Position numbers and translations under genes: made by a program | In this document: in pieces, positions 63,781 to 64,000 of the stretch | Numbering within the stretch: the stretch's first letter is position 1 | Layout: every line of letters starts with the position of its first letter | DNA from: Botryotinia globosa | Taxonomy: Eukaryota > Ascomycota > Leotiomycetes > Helotiales > Sclerotiniaceae | Reading direction: 5' to 3' | DNA: 64,000 bases | Assembly: GCA_014898425.1 (NCBI GenBank) | Contig: RCSZ01000011.1 | Coordinates: forward strand, 2,181,001 to 2,245,000 | Notes under the pieces: generated by a model | The model's database searches: none | The model's input: only the letters and a program-made list of their open reading frames with translations | What the model was told of the DNA's origin: nothing

Positions 63781-64000
63781 AGAATTGTATTATATAATTA
63801 ATAAGTGATTTAATAAAATTCCATATTATTTAAATTAAATTGTATATAGAAAAGAATTAAGATTAGTTTTAGAATCAATCCTGAAATAAATAATCTATTA
63901 AACTAATATACTCAATTATATCTAAATATTTAAGTAAAATAACTTTATTAAAATCTAGCAAAATTATATAATTAAAATTATCTCAAAAAATATTTAGATA

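Larger units (their letters stand above)
44090..64000. other. 20-kb AT-rich repeat island
   Basis: Composition changes sharply near 44,090 and stays AT-rich to the edge, with no intact gene. Protein remnants inside carry stops at former Gln, Arg and Trp codons, and duplicated copies differ mainly by G:C-to-A:T transitions. This is the pattern of repeat-induced point mutation. Elements that can be delimited are listed separately. The stretches 44,090-45,497, 54,481-56,510 and 59,155-59,955 hold no identifiable element. Confidence 0.85.

Overview
The window looks like nuclear DNA of a filamentous ascomycete. Genes carry short GT-AG introns, and the products include two Zn2Cys6 transcription factors, a laccase, a secreted agmatinase-type enzyme and a Cdc42 GTPase with fungal features. 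The strong split between gene-rich DNA and AT-rich repeat islands full of G:C-to-A:T changes suggests repeat-induced point mutation (RIP). A Botrytis/Sclerotinia-type Leotiomycete is my best guess; that is inference from gene flavour, not a database result.

Layout. 1-12,180: the 3' end of a sorting nexin gene (snx41), a 468-bp hAT-type MITE with a perfect 8-bp target duplication, a broken MFS sugar transporter, an intact small four-helix membrane protein, a truncated GPR1/FUN34 transporter, an unrecognised two-exon gene and an unrecognised decayed locus. 12,189-14,749: a complete but RIP-destroyed hAT transposon with 12-bp ends, an 8-bp target duplication and a BED zinc-finger relic. 14,758-20,446: a conserved unknown gene and a laccase pseudogene with at least four separate lesions. 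20,447-43,114: mostly healthy genes: a VMA22-like V-ATPase assembly factor, cdc42, a secreted agmatinase-like enzyme, two convergent Zn2Cys6 regulators and a secreted protein built from five 68-residue six-cysteine repeats.

From about 44,090 to the right edge (20 kb) the DNA is one AT-rich island with no intact gene. It holds a full-length Ty3/gypsy retrotransposon (45,951-54,480; 160-bp LTRs, 5-bp target duplication, readable gag, RT, integrase and chromodomain-like remnants), a 2.6-kb element with about 600-bp inverted arms, two short inverted-repeat elements (508 and 457 bp), a 154-bp repeat present twice, and a Copia-like integrase relic running off the edge.

The genes do not form one pathway. 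Cdc42 (polarity), snx41 (endosomal sorting) and vma22 (V-ATPase assembly) are housekeeping functions. The transporter, laccase and GPR1 genes, all nutrition or secretion functions, are the ones that have decayed. The clearest unusual items are the exact-period cysteine-repeat secreted protein and the paired, stem-preserving differences between the two LTRs of the gypsy element.
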